Source: DASQGA01 sp963762085 (GTDB lineage: Bacteria; Actinomycetota; Thermoleophilia; Gaiellales; Gaiellaceae). Taken from it: a DNA stretch of 64,000 nt. Under the pieces are notes generated by a model. It was not told the origin of the DNA and made no database searches. It saw only the letters and a program-made list of their open reading frames with translations. Positions within the stretch are counted from its first letter, which is position 1, and each line of letters starts with the position of its first letter. Of this stretch, positions 16,008-26,944 are shown in pieces. The stretch covers positions 1-64,000 of the forward strand of contig CAVXJD010000002.1 of NCBI GenBank assembly GCA_963762085.1, in the 5' to 3' direction. Position numbers and translations under genes: made by a program.

Positions 16008-17128
16008 ACCGGCTCGAGCGGCAGGAGCTCTGAAAGCGGGGAGTAATCGAGACCGTGGGCCTCGGCGACCGCCTCGTACGTGACCTTGCCGTCCATCACG
16101 TTCACTCCACGCGCAAGCGCGGGATCCCGGGCGATCGCATCGCGCACGCCGTAGTCGGCGAGCGCCTCGGCGTACGGAAGCGTCACATTCGTCAGTGCCT
16201 TCGTGGAGGTGACCGGCACGGCACCCGGCATGTTCGCGACGCAGTAGTGGACGATGCCGTCGACCTCGAAGATCGGATCCGAGTGCGTGGTCGGGCGCGA
16301 GGTCTCGAAGCACCCGCCCTGGTCGATCGCAACGTCCACGAGCACCGCACCCGGCTTCATCGAACCGAGCATCGAGCGCGAGATGAGCTTCGGCGCCACC
16401 GCACCCGGTATCAGGACCGCCCCGACCACGAGGTCGGCGTCGACGATGACCTCGTCGATCTGGAGCTGGTTCGACATGGCGAGCGTGATCCGGCCGTCGA
16501 GCATCATCTCGAGGTCGCGCATGCGCTCCACCGACTTGTCGAGCACCCAGACGTCCGCCTGCATGCCGACGGCGATCAGCGCTGCGTTGTACCCGACGAT
16601 GCCGCCGCCGAGCACCACCACCTTCGCCGGCGGCACCCCCGGAACTCCCCCGAGCAGGATCCCGCGGCCTCCCTGCGCCTTCTCGAGCGCCCAGGAGCCC
16701 ATCTGGGTGGCGAGCCGGCCTGCGACCTCGCTCATGGGCGCCAGGAGCGGCAGACGGCGGTCCTGCGTCTCGACGGTCTCGTACGCGATGCAGGTCGCCC
16801 CGCTCTCGACGAGAGCCTCCGTGAGCCGTCGGTCGGCAGCGAGATGGAGGTAGGTGAAGAGCACGAGACCTTCGCGGATCCGGCCGTACTCCTCGGGGAG
16901 CGGTTCCTTTACCTTCAGGACCAGATCGGAGGAATCCCAGACCTCGTCGACTGAGGTCATACGGGCTCCCACAGCCTCGTAACCAGCGTCCGGGAAGGAG
17001 CTCCTCACGCCCGCCCCGGTCTCGATGATCACCTCGTGACCGCGCTCTACGAGCTCGCGGGCCCCGGCCGGCGTGAGCGCGACTCGGTGCTCGTCGGGCT
17101 TGATCTCCTTCGCGACGCCGACCCTCAT
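16004..17128 (-). CDS. ald: Alanine dehydrogenase
   Basis: A 374-residue protein of normal length. The substrate site shows 'KEIKPDEHRVALTP' with Arg15, Lys74 in LKVKEP and His95 in TYLHLA; the NAD fold has LGGGIVG (about 173-179), and 'VANMPGAVPVTST' is a family signature. It interconverts L-alanine and pyruvate plus ammonia with NAD. The internal ATG giving MRVGVAKEI is the normal start; the longer frame adds 26 residues not usual for the family. It stands alone between two opposite-strand genes. Confidence 0.96.
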   Translation of the reverse strand: MRVGVAKEIKPDEHRVALTPAGARELVERGHEVIIETGAGVRSSFPDAGYEAVGARMTSVDEVWDSSDLVLKVKEPLPEEYGRIREGLVLFTYLHLAADRRLTEALVESGATCIAYETVETQDRRLPLLAPMSEVAGRLATQMGSWALEKAQGGRGILLGGVPGVPPAKVVVLGGGIVGYNAALIAVGMQADVWVLDKSVERMRDLEMMLDGRITLAMSNQLQIDEVIVDADLVVGAVLIPGAVAPKLISRSMLGSMKPGAVLVDVAIDQGGCFETSRPTTHSDPIFEVDGIVHYCVANMPGAVPVTSTKALTNVTLPYAEALADYGVRDAIARDPALARGVNVMDGKVTYEAVAEAHGLDYSPLSELLPLEPV

Positions 17129-17231
17129 TGGCGCGCGAACGATACCGGCCTTACCGCTGGCCATGCGGGCCAACGACATGACCGCCCTCTCGATGACCGG
17201 GCACAATCCATCCCACTAGTAGTCTCTCCGC

Positions 17232-17837
17232 GTGCAGGTCTCTCGCTTCGAGAACGACAGGTTCCTGGTCGAGCAGCTGTTGAGGCCGATGGTGAACCTC
17301 TACACGGTTTCGACGCTCGGCCCGGACGGCAAGTCCGCGGGCGAGAGGGTCGCGTTCGCGCGCCAGAAGCGCATGGCGCTCAAGGAGGATCTCCGGTTTT
17401 TCGCCGACGACTCGGAGACGGACGAGCTCTTCCGGCTCAAAGCGCGGCGCGTCGTCGAGATCGGCGGTCGCTACGACGTCGCGCTTCCGTCAGGCGAGCG
17501 GATCGGCACCCTCGAGAAGCGTTTCAAGCAATCGCTCATCCGCTCCACCTGGTCGATCCTCGACGCAACCGAGGACCAGATCGCCTGGGCGCGCGAGCGC
17601 AGCGCGGCGATCGCGATCGTGCGCCGCATCAAGGATTTCGTCCCGTACGGAGAAGCGATTCCGGTCCCGTACCACTTCACCTTCCTCCGCGGAGAGCGCG
17701 AGATCGGCGAGCTCTCCCGGGTGCTCGGGCTTCGGGACAAATACATCCTCGACCTGTCCGCCGACGCGGAGCGTGCGCTCGACCGTCGGCTCGCGATCGC
17801 GCTCTCAGTCGGGCTCGACGCCTTCCAGGCCCGCTAG
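17232..17837 (+). CDS. LURP-one-related / Tubby-like fold protein
   Basis: A 201-residue protein whose central part ('YDVALPSGERIGTLEKRF' followed by 'RSTWSIL') matches the LURP-one-related family, which shares a fold with phospholipid scramblases and Tubby C-terminal domains. There is no signal peptide or membrane span. The bacterial members have no established function; lipid or membrane-surface binding is a possibility from the fold only. The start is a GTG. Its stop overlaps the DUF3866 stop on the other strand (CTAG). Confidence 0.7.
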   Translation: MQVSRFENDRFLVEQLLRPMVNLYTVSTLGPDGKSAGERVAFARQKRMALKEDLRFFADDSETDELFRLKARRVVEIGGRYDVALPSGERIGTLEKRFKQSLIRSTWSILDATEDQIAWARERSAAIAIVRRIKDFVPYGEAIPVPYHFTFLRGEREIGELSRVLGLRDKYILDLSADAERALDRRLAIALSVGLDAFQAR

Positions 17838-18820
17838 GGCGCAGCCAGGCGCTCGCGCGCGAGTCGCCCGGCCGCGAAGGCGGCCGCGAAGAACCAGGGA
17901 TCGTCGGCGGGACCGCGCCCCATGTGGAGGAGCGGCAGGCTCGCACAGGCCTCCTGCCAGCCGTCCACCGGCACCGGCACAGCCTCGTCGATCGGCGTCG
18001 GGGATCCCTCGGCGTCGGGCCAGGCGACGTCCACAGGGCCGGCGAGAGCCAGCACAGCCCGGAGGTGGTGGGAGACACCGTGATGCCGCTCCCGCTGGTC
18101 GGCTCCGGAAATCCGGGCGACGAGGATCGGGGAGCCGCCGAGGGCCCTGGCGATGGCCGCTGCCGTCGCGGCCGCGAGGCCGCCGTGACCGAAGGTGCTC
18201 GCCGTGCCGACGATTCCGGGCCCGATCCCACAGACGACGACATCGAAACCTTCTTCGGCGCACCAGGCAAGCGCCGACGCGGGCGTAACGCACGCGACAT
18301 CGCCGTCCACACAGGCCCCCACCGCCACCGTCGTCTGGAGCAGGGCGTGGCGCTTCAGCGTCCGCACGGTGTCGGACAGGGAGACAGGAAGCGCACCGCC
18401 TTCGAGTTGCAGGAACGCGACGCGGGCGTTCGGGCCGATTCCGGCGCAGACGGGCGCGACCTGGCTGTGGAGCGAGCAGCAAACCACAGGGAGCCCTCCG
18501 AGCTGCTCCTTACCTCTGCCCTCCTCCTCCGCATGCCAGACGGAGTGCTGGAGCGACGTGTACGGGAGCTTCATCACGTGAGCGCCGGGGGCCGGGTCGT
18601 GGCCGAGGCCGCGCGTAAGGTTGACGTGCAGGACGTCGAACCCGCCGGAGCCGAGTCCGAGCTCGACCGCTTCCACGTTCACGACGACGTCGTCGCCGAG
18701 CCCGACCGGACCTGTCAGGCGCGGATAGGCGATGCAGGGACGACCGTCCACCTCAAGCCGGGCGAGGCCTTCCAGCCGCTCGCTGATCGCCGTGACGCTG
18801 CCCCGCCGGAGACTAAGCAC
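17834..18820 (-). CDS. DUF3866 family protein
   Basis: A 328-residue protein beginning 'MLSLRRGSV' with 'AIAYPRLTGPV'-type (here CIAYPRLTGPVGLGD) and 'LGLGSGGFDVLHVN', which match the actinobacterial DUF3866 family. The second half is Gly/Ala-rich and contains 'CGIGPGIVGTASTFGHGGL', which looks like a ligand-binding loop region. No biochemical function is established. The GTG start overlaps the end of the upstream M20 peptidase gene by 8 bp, so the two are probably co-translated. Confidence 0.85.
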   Translation of the reverse strand: MLSLRRGSVTAISERLEGLARLEVDGRPCIAYPRLTGPVGLGDDVVVNVEAVELGLGSGGFDVLHVNLTRGLGHDPAPGAHVMKLPYTSLQHSVWHAEEEGRGKEQLGGLPVVCCSLHSQVAPVCAGIGPNARVAFLQLEGGALPVSLSDTVRTLKRHALLQTTVAVGACVDGDVACVTPASALAWCAEEGFDVVVCGIGPGIVGTASTFGHGGLAAATAAAIARALGGSPILVARISGADQRERHHGVSHHLRAVLALAGPVDVAWPDAEGSPTPIDEAVPVPVDGWQEACASLPLLHMGRGPADDPWFFAAAFAAGRLARERLAAP

Positions 18821-19931
18821 GCTGCGCCGCGTCGACGAGCTCGAGGGTCACGGCGACCATGCTCTCGAGGTCGGCGACCGCGATGTGCTCGTCGGCGCTA
18901 TGAATTCGCGTCATCCCGTTGGCGAGATTCGCACAAGGGATCTTCTGTGCGTTGAACACGTTCGCGTCGGCCCCCCCACCCGCCCGAATGCCTGACGGCG
19001 AGAAGCCGGCACGCTCCAGTGCTTCGAAGGCGAGCCTGATCGTCGGGTCGTCCGTCTCGAATCGATAGCCCCGGTACTTCTCCTCCAGCGCGGTCTCGAG
19101 CTCGCATTCGGCTACCTCGGCCGCGAAGGCACAGGAATCCACCATCTCCTGGACGACGCTCGCCAGCTTCTGCTCGCTGTGCGAACGCACCTCGGCAACG
19201 ATTGCGCAACGGTCGGGCACGATGTTCCTTGCGGTACCGCCGTGGATCTCGCCCACGTTCGCTGTGGTCTCGTCGTCGATCCGGCCGAGCCTGAAGTCCG
19301 AGATCGCGCGCGCGGCGGCCAGGATCGCCGAGCGTCCCTCTTCCGGGTGCATGCCCGCGTGCGCGGCACGCCCTTTGAAGACGACGTCGACGGCCGTCGA
19401 GTGCGGAGCCTGAAGGACGACCTCGCCGATCGGGCCCGCGTGGTCGAACACGTAGCCCGCCCCGGCGGCCAGGCTCGACGCGTCGAACGCCTTGGCTCCC
19501 TCGAGCCCTGTTTCCTCCTTCGGCGTGAAAAGGAGCTCGACACCGGCGTGCGGGCGACCGGTCTCGACGATCTGCCTGAAAGCTTCGAGCATCACTGCGA
19601 CGGCGGCCTTGTTGTCGGCCCCGAGGATCGTGTTCCGGGCGTTCCGAACGAGCCCGTCCTCCACCACGGGCTCGATTGCGTCCGTCGCCGGCACCGTGTC
19701 CAGGTGCGCGCAGAGGAAGATCGGGAGCCCGCCGCCGTTCGTGGCCTCGACCCGAGCGAGCATGTTTCCCATCGTCGACCCGATCCTGGCTCCGGCATCG
19801 TCTTCGTGGACAGAGAGACCGAGCTCGCCCAGGTAGTCGGCTACGCGATCCGCCACCTCACGCTCCTCTCCGGGCGGGCTCGAGATGGCGGCGAGGTCCG
19901 TGAAGAGGGTCAGGACGTCGGGAAGCGCCAC
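18813..19931 (-). CDS. M20 family metallopeptidase (PepT/tripeptidase-like)
   Basis: A 372-residue cytosolic peptidase. Metal ligands appear in order: AHLDT (His76, Asp78), GADNKAAV, PKEETG (general base and metal Glu), and the late 'RAGGGADANVF' and 'GMTRIHSADE' His region. A dimerisation domain is inserted in the middle. Proteins of this group release amino acids from tripeptides or similar small peptides. It follows pyrG by 18 bp and overlaps the DUF3866 gene. Exact substrate is unknown. Confidence 0.88.
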   Translation of the reverse strand: MALPDVLTLFTDLAAISSPPGEEREVADRVADYLGELGLSVHEDDAGARIGSTMGNMLARVEATNGGGLPIFLCAHLDTVPATDAIEPVVEDGLVRNARNTILGADNKAAVAVMLEAFRQIVETGRPHAGVELLFTPKEETGLEGAKAFDASSLAAGAGYVFDHAGPIGEVVLQAPHSTAVDVVFKGRAAHAGMHPEEGRSAILAAARAISDFRLGRIDDETTANVGEIHGGTARNIVPDRCAIVAEVRSHSEQKLASVVQEMVDSCAFAAEVAECELETALEEKYRGYRFETDDPTIRLAFEALERAGFSPSGIRAGGGADANVFNAQKIPCANLANGMTRIHSADEHIAVADLESMVAVTLELVDAAQRA

Positions 19932-19949
19932 CCTGTCAGAGTCGCAGAT

Positions 19950-21599
<1,650 letters not shown>

Positions 21600-21606
21600 T
21601 AGCGGC

Positions 21607-22845
21607 TCACCTCGGTCTCCCGAGCCGGTCCAGCCGCGCGAGCCAGGGTGTCGACTCGATCAGGGTTCCGAGGGAACGTCGTTCGCCGAGGACGTTCAGC
21701 GCGGCGAGCAATGCGATCGCCGGCCAGAGCGCTCGTCCTCGAAGCGAGGCCACGAGGCTCAAGCCTAGCACGGCCCCGAGGCCGTTCGATCCTGCGTCTC
21801 CGAGCATCATCCTCTCTCGCAGATCGTAGGGAATGAGCAGGACAGCCATGAGCGCATAGCCCCCCTCCGGCAGGCCCCGGAAAAGGCTCACGGCGAGGAA
21901 AGCCTTGAGGGCCCGGCCGGGCTTCGTGTCCAGCTGGTTGAGGGCGTTGGCGGAGAGGCCGACGAGCAGAACCCCCCGCACAGACCGGGTCGCCAGGGCC
22001 GCCACAGCGGGTATGCCTACGAGCTTCAGGACCCCGGTCGTCCTGCCGGCGCGCAGGTGTCCTGCGACGCCTCGCTCGGGCCCGCTCCAGAGATCGTCTG
22101 CGAGTCCGATTGCCGTGATCGTGGCAACCGCTGCCCCGGTTCGCCTCGGAGCCCAGAGGCCCGGGAGTGCGACGGCCCAGCCGAGCAGCGGTAGGCGGAA
22201 GCCGCGATGGTTGACACCGAGAGGGCCGACCGAAAGAACCGCGTCCACGAGCTGCCGAGCCCGGTGGGCAAAACCGGCCGCGTCCCGTCCCGTCGCCCGG
22301 TGGTCGAGGTCGAGCGGAATCTCCTCGAGGCGAAGCCCGGCTCGGAGCGCATCGATCGTCATCCGTGTCTCGCAGCCGAACCCGCCGGCGACGGGGAAGC
22401 AGACGATCCGGGCCCGCTCACTCACGTAGCGCTGGCCGGAGAGCGGCTCCCGCGGGCGGAAGCCGGTCCGGAGGCGGATGAGGCTGCCCGCGACCCGCTT
22501 GGCGATTCCGAAGCCGCCGCCGACGCGGTGCTCGAAGGCGGCCACCGCGAGGTCGGCGTCGCTCTCGGCGAGCGGCAAGAGGGATCCGCGCACGTCCGCG
22601 TCACAGAGGAGCAGCGGGCCGGGCGCCGCGGCACGCTCACCGGCGGAGAGCGCCTCGCCTTTCCCCGGCCGGTTGAGCCTGATCACGACTGCTCCTGCCT
22701 CCTCCGCCCGCTCTTCCGTCGCGTCCGTCGACCCCCCGACGACCACGATCACCTCGGCGGAGGGAAAGTCCCGCCGGAGCTGTGCGACCGTGTCGCCGAT
22801 CCGGGTCTCCTCGTTCCTCGCCGCAACGAGGACGCTACCCACCAA
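21607..22845 (-). CDS. GT2 glycosyltransferase fused to a MraY-like membrane transferase domain
   Basis: A 412-residue protein in two parts. Residues 1-190 are a family 2 glycosyltransferase fold: 'VLVAARNEETRIGDTV', 'VVGGSTDAT', an acidic 'LLCDADVRG' and 'GGFGCETRM'. Residues 200-400 are hydrophobic with about six to eight spans and show motifs like polyprenyl-phosphate glycosyl-1-phosphate transferases: LADDLWSG, SANALNQLDTKPGRA and LGDAGSNGLG. A joint role in priming and extending a lipid-linked glycan is inference. It overlaps mctB by 11 bp and precedes pyrG by 7 bp. Confidence 0.75.
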   Translation of the reverse strand: MVGSVLVAARNEETRIGDTVAQLRRDFPSAEVIVVVGGSTDATEERAEEAGAVVIRLNRPGKGEALSAGERAAAPGPLLLCDADVRGSLLPLAESDADLAVAAFEHRVGGGFGIAKRVAGSLIRLRTGFRPREPLSGQRYVSERARIVCFPVAGGFGCETRMTIDALRAGLRLEEIPLDLDHRATGRDAAGFAHRARQLVDAVLSVGPLGVNHRGFRLPLLGWAVALPGLWAPRRTGAAVATITAIGLADDLWSGPERGVAGHLRAGRTTGVLKLVGIPAVAALATRSVRGVLLVGLSANALNQLDTKPGRALKAFLAVSLFRGLPEGGYALMAVLLIPYDLRERMMLGDAGSNGLGAVLGLSLVASLRGRALWPAIALLAALNVLGERRSLGTLIESTPWLARLDRLGRPR

Positions 22846-23746
22846 TTGGCTGCACTGGGACTGCGTCGACCTGAGGAACGACTCCGTCGCTGGCCGTGTC
22901 CTTGACGCCGTAGTTCCCCGGCTCGCCTCCGCCCAGGAGGAGCGCGAGCGCCAGCCGCCCCGCGGGTAGGTCGAGGTCGTCGACGCTCGAAACCCCGGCG
23001 TCGTTGAAGATCGGAACGGCGGAGGTCAGTGTGTCCACGTCGGATGTCTCCACCCCCACGACCGGCAGCGAGGCCGATTGCAGGCCCTGCAAGACTCCGT
23101 CGACGAACGCCTCGCTGGCACGGGTGGGGGCGGATGAGCTGTCCTCCGATTCAGGAGCCCATGAGTGGACGGCGATCGCGCCGTCGACGGCCGGGATGGT
23201 CGTTCCAGACCGTTCCTCGACCAGCTCGCTCGAGACCTCGTCGAGCAACGGAGTATCCCCTTCCTCCATGAGCTCTTCGCCGAGAGCGCGGCCGAGCGCC
23301 TGCGGGTCGCCCGCGTACTCCGACAAGCTCTCTTTGGACTTGAGGAAGTCGTCCAGGGAGGCCGGGTCGACGGGCAGCTCGAAGGCGAAGAGCCTGACCG
23401 GTGTCCCGTCCGCGTCCGCCAGCGTTTTCTCGATCGCGGAGCGGAGCTCGCCGTCGACTTGGCCGAGGAACACGATTGCATACCCCCGGTCGACGAGCCG
23501 GTTCTCCATCAGCGCCGGATAGGCGTCGTTGATCAGGTCCTCCGAATGCTGGAGCATCTCTTGCTCGCTCGACCCCCGTTCGCGCGCCGCGTTCAGCTGG
23601 TCCTCGAGCTCGGCGATCCTGCCTGCGCTCAAGGAATCCTCTGCACCGCGGATCTTTCCCGACAGCGCGACACCCAGGATGATCCCGACGGCGAGCGCGA
23701 GAAAGACCGCCGCGAGCGAGGCGACGTGATAGCGGAGGTCAAACAT
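22835..23746 (-). CDS. mctB: MctB-like copper transport outer-envelope protein
   Basis: A 303-residue protein with an N-terminal membrane anchor in 'FDLRYHVASLAAVFLALAVG', the signature of the actinobacterial MctB/DUF3186 family, then a coiled-coil stretch (about 35-70) and a mixed alpha/beta extracytoplasmic domain. In Mycobacterium tuberculosis MctB limits intracellular copper. Whether that function holds here is not shown by sequence. Gene order with steA upstream and pyrG downstream is conserved. The start abuts the SRPBCC gene stop directly. Confidence 0.85.
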   Translation of the reverse strand: MFDLRYHVASLAAVFLALAVGIILGVALSGKIRGAEDSLSAGRIAELEDQLNAARERGSSEQEMLQHSEDLINDAYPALMENRLVDRGYAIVFLGQVDGELRSAIEKTLADADGTPVRLFAFELPVDPASLDDFLKSKESLSEYAGDPQALGRALGEELMEEGDTPLLDEVSSELVEERSGTTIPAVDGAIAVHSWAPESEDSSSAPTRASEAFVDGVLQGLQSASLPVVGVETSDVDTLTSAVPIFNDAGVSSVDDLDLPAGRLALALLLGGGEPGNYGVKDTASDGVVPQVDAVPVQPIGG

Positions 23747-24175
23747 CTAGAAGCTTGCGGCAGTCTGGCAGAGGTCGTGCAGTCGGGAGAGCGCCTCGCG
23801 AGGAGCCCCTTGTGCCCCTTCGAGCCATATGCGCCAGACGGGGCCCTCGACGTACGCGGTCGCCTTCGTCCGGCCCTCGCCGGCGTTCGTGAGCTCGATC
23901 CCGGCGGTCAACCCCTGGGCGACGTCGTGCCAGTGAAGCTCGAGACCGGGGACCACGCGCTCCAGCACGATCGTTCCTCGCCCGCCCGGGCGCCGGAGGA
24001 ACCCTGGGGCGCGGCCCCGCACGACCTCCCACCGGGCTCCCTCGGCCACCCCGCGCCGGTCCGGCGTCACCCCGGTGTACGCGGGCCACCAGTCCGGGAG
24101 ATGGAACGGCTCTGCCACGAGCGCCCAGACGTCCTGGCGGGGAGCGAGGAGCTCTCGCTCCGCCTTCGCGGTCAA
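23747..24175 (-). CDS. SRPBCC/START-like ligand-binding domain protein
   Basis: A 142-residue single-domain protein beginning 'AERELLAPRQDVWALVAEPFHLPDWWP', a typical start for polyketide-cyclase/SRPBCC hydrophobic-pocket proteins, and ending in a long C-terminal helix. There is no catalytic motif. The ATG overlaps the steA stop (ATGA), so the two are translationally coupled. It is an extra gene in the otherwise conserved steA-mctB pair; a lipid or isoprenoid ligand is possible but unproven. Confidence 0.78.
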   Translation of the reverse strand: MTAKAERELLAPRQDVWALVAEPFHLPDWWPAYTGVTPDRRGVAEGARWEVVRGRAPGFLRRPGGRGTIVLERVVPGLELHWHDVAQGLTAGIELTNAGEGRTKATAYVEGPVWRIWLEGAQGAPREALSRLHDLCQTAASF

Positions 24176-25305
24176 TCGAGGCCGAGCAGCGAGCGGACGC
24201 GGCTGCCGAGGAGCGAGAAGAAGTGGCGGAGCTCCGGCGAGGCCGCCACCGCGGTGACCACTGCCGTGAGGCCGGCGAATCCGAATGCCACGAGCGGCCC
24301 GACCCCGACGCGACTCTGGAAGAGCTTCGAGACCCCGCGGGCGTCGACGAGCTTCCCGCCGACGCGGAGCCGCGTCACGAAGGTCGACGACATGCCGTGC
24401 CGGTTCCGCTCTAAAAACTCGACCAGGTTGAAGTGTGTCCCGACCGCGACGATCAGCTCGGCTCCCTTTTCGTAGGCGAGAAGCATCGCCACGTCCTCGC
24501 TGATCCCGGGCACCGGCACGACCACCGACGTGAGCCCGAGTTGCTCGAGCCGCTCGAGCCCGGGCGCGCGCCCGTCTGCGTACGCGTGCACGACCAGCTC
24601 GGCCCCGCTGCGCAGCGCCTCGTCGGAGACCGAGTCCATGTCGCCGACGATCACCTCGGGCTTGTAGCCGGCCTCGATCAGCTTGTCCGCCCCCCCGTCC
24701 ACTCCCACCAGCACGGGCTTGAAGTTTCGGATGTACGGGCGCACGATCCTGAGGTCGCGGGTGGCGTCGGGCCCGCGTGCCACGACGAGGGCGTGGCGGT
24801 CCCGGAAGCGGGTTCGAAGCTGCGGCAGCTCGAGGCCCTGCGCCAGCAGCTTTCCTTCATCCCGAAGAAAGCGCATCGTGTTCTCGGCGAAGCCCTCGAG
24901 CGCCTCCGCCACGCGTCCCTCCTGGACGCGTAGGGCGTCCTCCAGCTCCCGCACCGTCAGCGCCCGGCCGGACGCGAGCCTCGTGCCGTTCCGATAGAGC
25001 GAAGCGCCGCGGACGACGAGAGCCTCGCCGTCGTCGACCTCGTCGAAGAGCTCCGCCCCGGGGACATCGATCAGGACAACGCCTGCGCGGACCAGTGCGA
25101 GCGGGCCCGGGTTCGGGTACCGACCCGAGGCGGAATCCGCGACGTTGAAGACGATGCGGACGCCGCTCTCGGCGAGCTCCTCGGCAGAGACGCGGTCGAG
25201 GTCCGTGTGGTCGATGATCGCGATGTCGTCGGGGCAGAGCCGCTTCACCAGCCGCTTCGTCCGCCGGTCGAGGCGCGCGGTGCCGGTGAACTCGGTGAAC
25301 CTCAT
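24172..25305 (-). CDS. steA: SteA-like protein (thiamine pyrophosphokinase-fold, septation-linked)
   Basis: A 377-residue protein. It begins 'TGTARLDRRTKRLVKRLCPDD', which matches the actinobacterial SteA/Rv1697 family. The middle shows a thiamine-pyrophosphokinase-like core with GVDGGADKLIEAGYKP and VGDMDSVS, and residues about 330-355 form a C-terminal membrane segment. In corynebacteria SteA works with SteB in cell separation. I chose the ATG giving MRFTEFTG; the longer frame overlaps recN and is unlikely. It is four bases downstream of recN. Confidence 0.86.
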   Translation of the reverse strand: MRFTEFTGTARLDRRTKRLVKRLCPDDIAIIDHTDLDRVSAEELAESGVRIVFNVADSASGRYPNPGPLALVRAGVVLIDVPGAELFDEVDDGEALVVRGASLYRNGTRLASGRALTVRELEDALRVQEGRVAEALEGFAENTMRFLRDEGKLLAQGLELPQLRTRFRDRHALVVARGPDATRDLRIVRPYIRNFKPVLVGVDGGADKLIEAGYKPEVIVGDMDSVSDEALRSGAELVVHAYADGRAPGLERLEQLGLTSVVVPVPGISEDVAMLLAYEKGAELIVAVGTHFNLVEFLERNRHGMSSTFVTRLRVGGKLVDARGVSKLFQSRVGVGPLVAFGFAGLTAVVTAVAASPELRHFFSLLGSRVRSLLGLD

Positions 25306-25309
25306 CGCA

Positions 25310-26944
25310 TCAAAGTTTTGAGAGGAACTCTGCGCCGCCGAGCATCCGCTCGAGCTCCTCCTTCTTGTCGGAGTCAGCAAGCGCCTCGATGCGTGTGTGG
25401 GTGGGGTCGCCCGGGACCTTCTCGACGCGAAAATGTGTCTCTGCGGCACTCGCGATTTGCGGCAGGTGGGTGATCGTCAGCACCTGCGCCCGCTCCGCGA
25501 TCCGGCCGAGCGCCTCCGCGACTGCGTGGGCGGTTCGGCCGCCGACGCCTGCGTCGATCTCGTCGAAGACGATGGTCGGCTCGCCCGCTCCCGCATGCGC
25601 CACGGTGCGAAGTGCAAGCGCCACGCGCGAGAGCTCGCCACCGGAAGCGGTCTCTGCGACCGGGGCGAACGGCAGCCCCTGGTTCGGGCGGATCTGGAAC
25701 GAGACCCCGTCGGCACCGCTGGGCCCAGGGTCTCGGGGCGCAAGCTCGACCCGGAAGTCGCCCTCGCCCATCGCGAGGCCTTCGAGTGCTACGGCGACGG
25801 CCTTGGAAAACGGCTGCGTCCCCTTGTGACGTGCTTCCGAGAGACTCGCGGCGAGGCCCTGGACCCGTTCGGTGGCCTGAAGGAGCGCCTGCTCCGCCGC
25901 CTGAAGCGGATCCTTCCCCTCCTCCAGGGCTTCGAGCTCCCCCCGCGCCGCCTCGGCTCGGGCGAGGAGCTCTCCGAGGTCGGTCGCCTGGAAGCGCCGC
26001 TTCGCCTCGGCGACCCGGTCGAGCTCCTCCTCGACGCCTTCGAGGCGCCCCGGCTCGGCCTCGAGCGCCGTCAGATAGGAACGAACGCTCGACGCCGCGT
26101 CCCGGAGCCGCACCTCCGCATCTGCGATCTCCGCCGCGATCTCCGTCAACTCCGGCGCGTACCCGGCCACGCCTGCGAGCACATGCCCGGCGCGAGCCGC
26201 CAGTTCGGCGGCACCCTCCCCCTGATCCGGCGCCAGTGCCTCCGCAGCAGTCGAGGCAGCGGCGGCGAGGTCGACCGAATGGCGGAGGCGCAGCCGCTCC
26301 GCCTGGAGCCGCTCTTCGCTGCCGGTGTCGAAGCCCTCGGTGCGCTCGACGAGTTGCCGCAGCTCCTCGAGTCGGTGGGCGCGCCCTTCCTCCGCTTCGG
26401 CAAGGTCGTCCCGGGCCCGCCGCGCCGCCACGAGCGCTCGCCAGGCGCGCGACAGCTCGGCCCGGCGGCGAAGCTGCTCGTCCCCGACGAACGCGTCGAG
26501 GAGATCGAGTTGAAACGAGGGCCTCGACAGGCGTCGTTGCTCGAACTGGCCCGACATGGCGAGCAGCCGGTCGACGGCGAGCGCGAGCTCCTCGCGCGGC
26601 ACCGTGCGTCCCCAGGCGTACGCGCGCGTCCGACCGTCGGCGAAGACGCGTCGGGCGGCGATCAGACCCTCCTCCCCTTCCGGCCGCAGCTCGCGGAGCG
26701 TGGTGAGTTCGTCGCCATCGAGAACGCCCTCGGGAAGGTCGAGCTCCGCCTCGACGTAGGCCTCGGGCGCCGCCGGGCCGACATAGCCCGCGTCTCCGCG
26801 TGCGCCGAGCAGGAGGCCCAAGGCTTGCGCCAGGATCGTCTTCCCGGCGCCGGTCTCGCCGGTGACCGCGTTCAGGCCCGGCCCGAAGGCGAGGTCGGCC
26901 TCGCGGATGAGGACGAAGTTCTCGATGCGGAGGGAGCGAAGCAC
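25310..26944 (-). CDS. recN: DNA repair ATPase RecN
   Basis: A 544-residue SMC-like protein. Walker A is GETGAGKTI (about 29-37), a long coiled coil with hinge fills the centre, and Walker B is TIVFDEIDAGVGG near residue 460, followed by the D-loop region 'ITHLPQIA'. It acts in double-strand break repair by bridging DNA ends. The start is a GTG that directly abuts a repeated inverted-repeat element, so its expression signals probably lie inside that element. No LexA box is visible in front of it. Confidence 0.95.
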   Translation of the reverse strand: MLRSLRIENFVLIREADLAFGPGLNAVTGETGAGKTILAQALGLLLGARGDAGYVGPAAPEAYVEAELDLPEGVLDGDELTTLRELRPEGEEGLIAARRVFADGRTRAYAWGRTVPREELALAVDRLLAMSGQFEQRRLSRPSFQLDLLDAFVGDEQLRRRAELSRAWRALVAARRARDDLAEAEEGRAHRLEELRQLVERTEGFDTGSEERLQAERLRLRHSVDLAAAASTAAEALAPDQGEGAAELAARAGHVLAGVAGYAPELTEIAAEIADAEVRLRDAASSVRSYLTALEAEPGRLEGVEEELDRVAEAKRRFQATDLGELLARAEAARGELEALEEGKDPLQAAEQALLQATERVQGLAASLSEARHKGTQPFSKAVAVALEGLAMGEGDFRVELAPRDPGPSGADGVSFQIRPNQGLPFAPVAETASGGELSRVALALRTVAHAGAGEPTIVFDEIDAGVGGRTAHAVAEALGRIAERAQVLTITHLPQIASAAETHFRVEKVPGDPTHTRIEALADSDKKEELERMLGGAEFLSKL

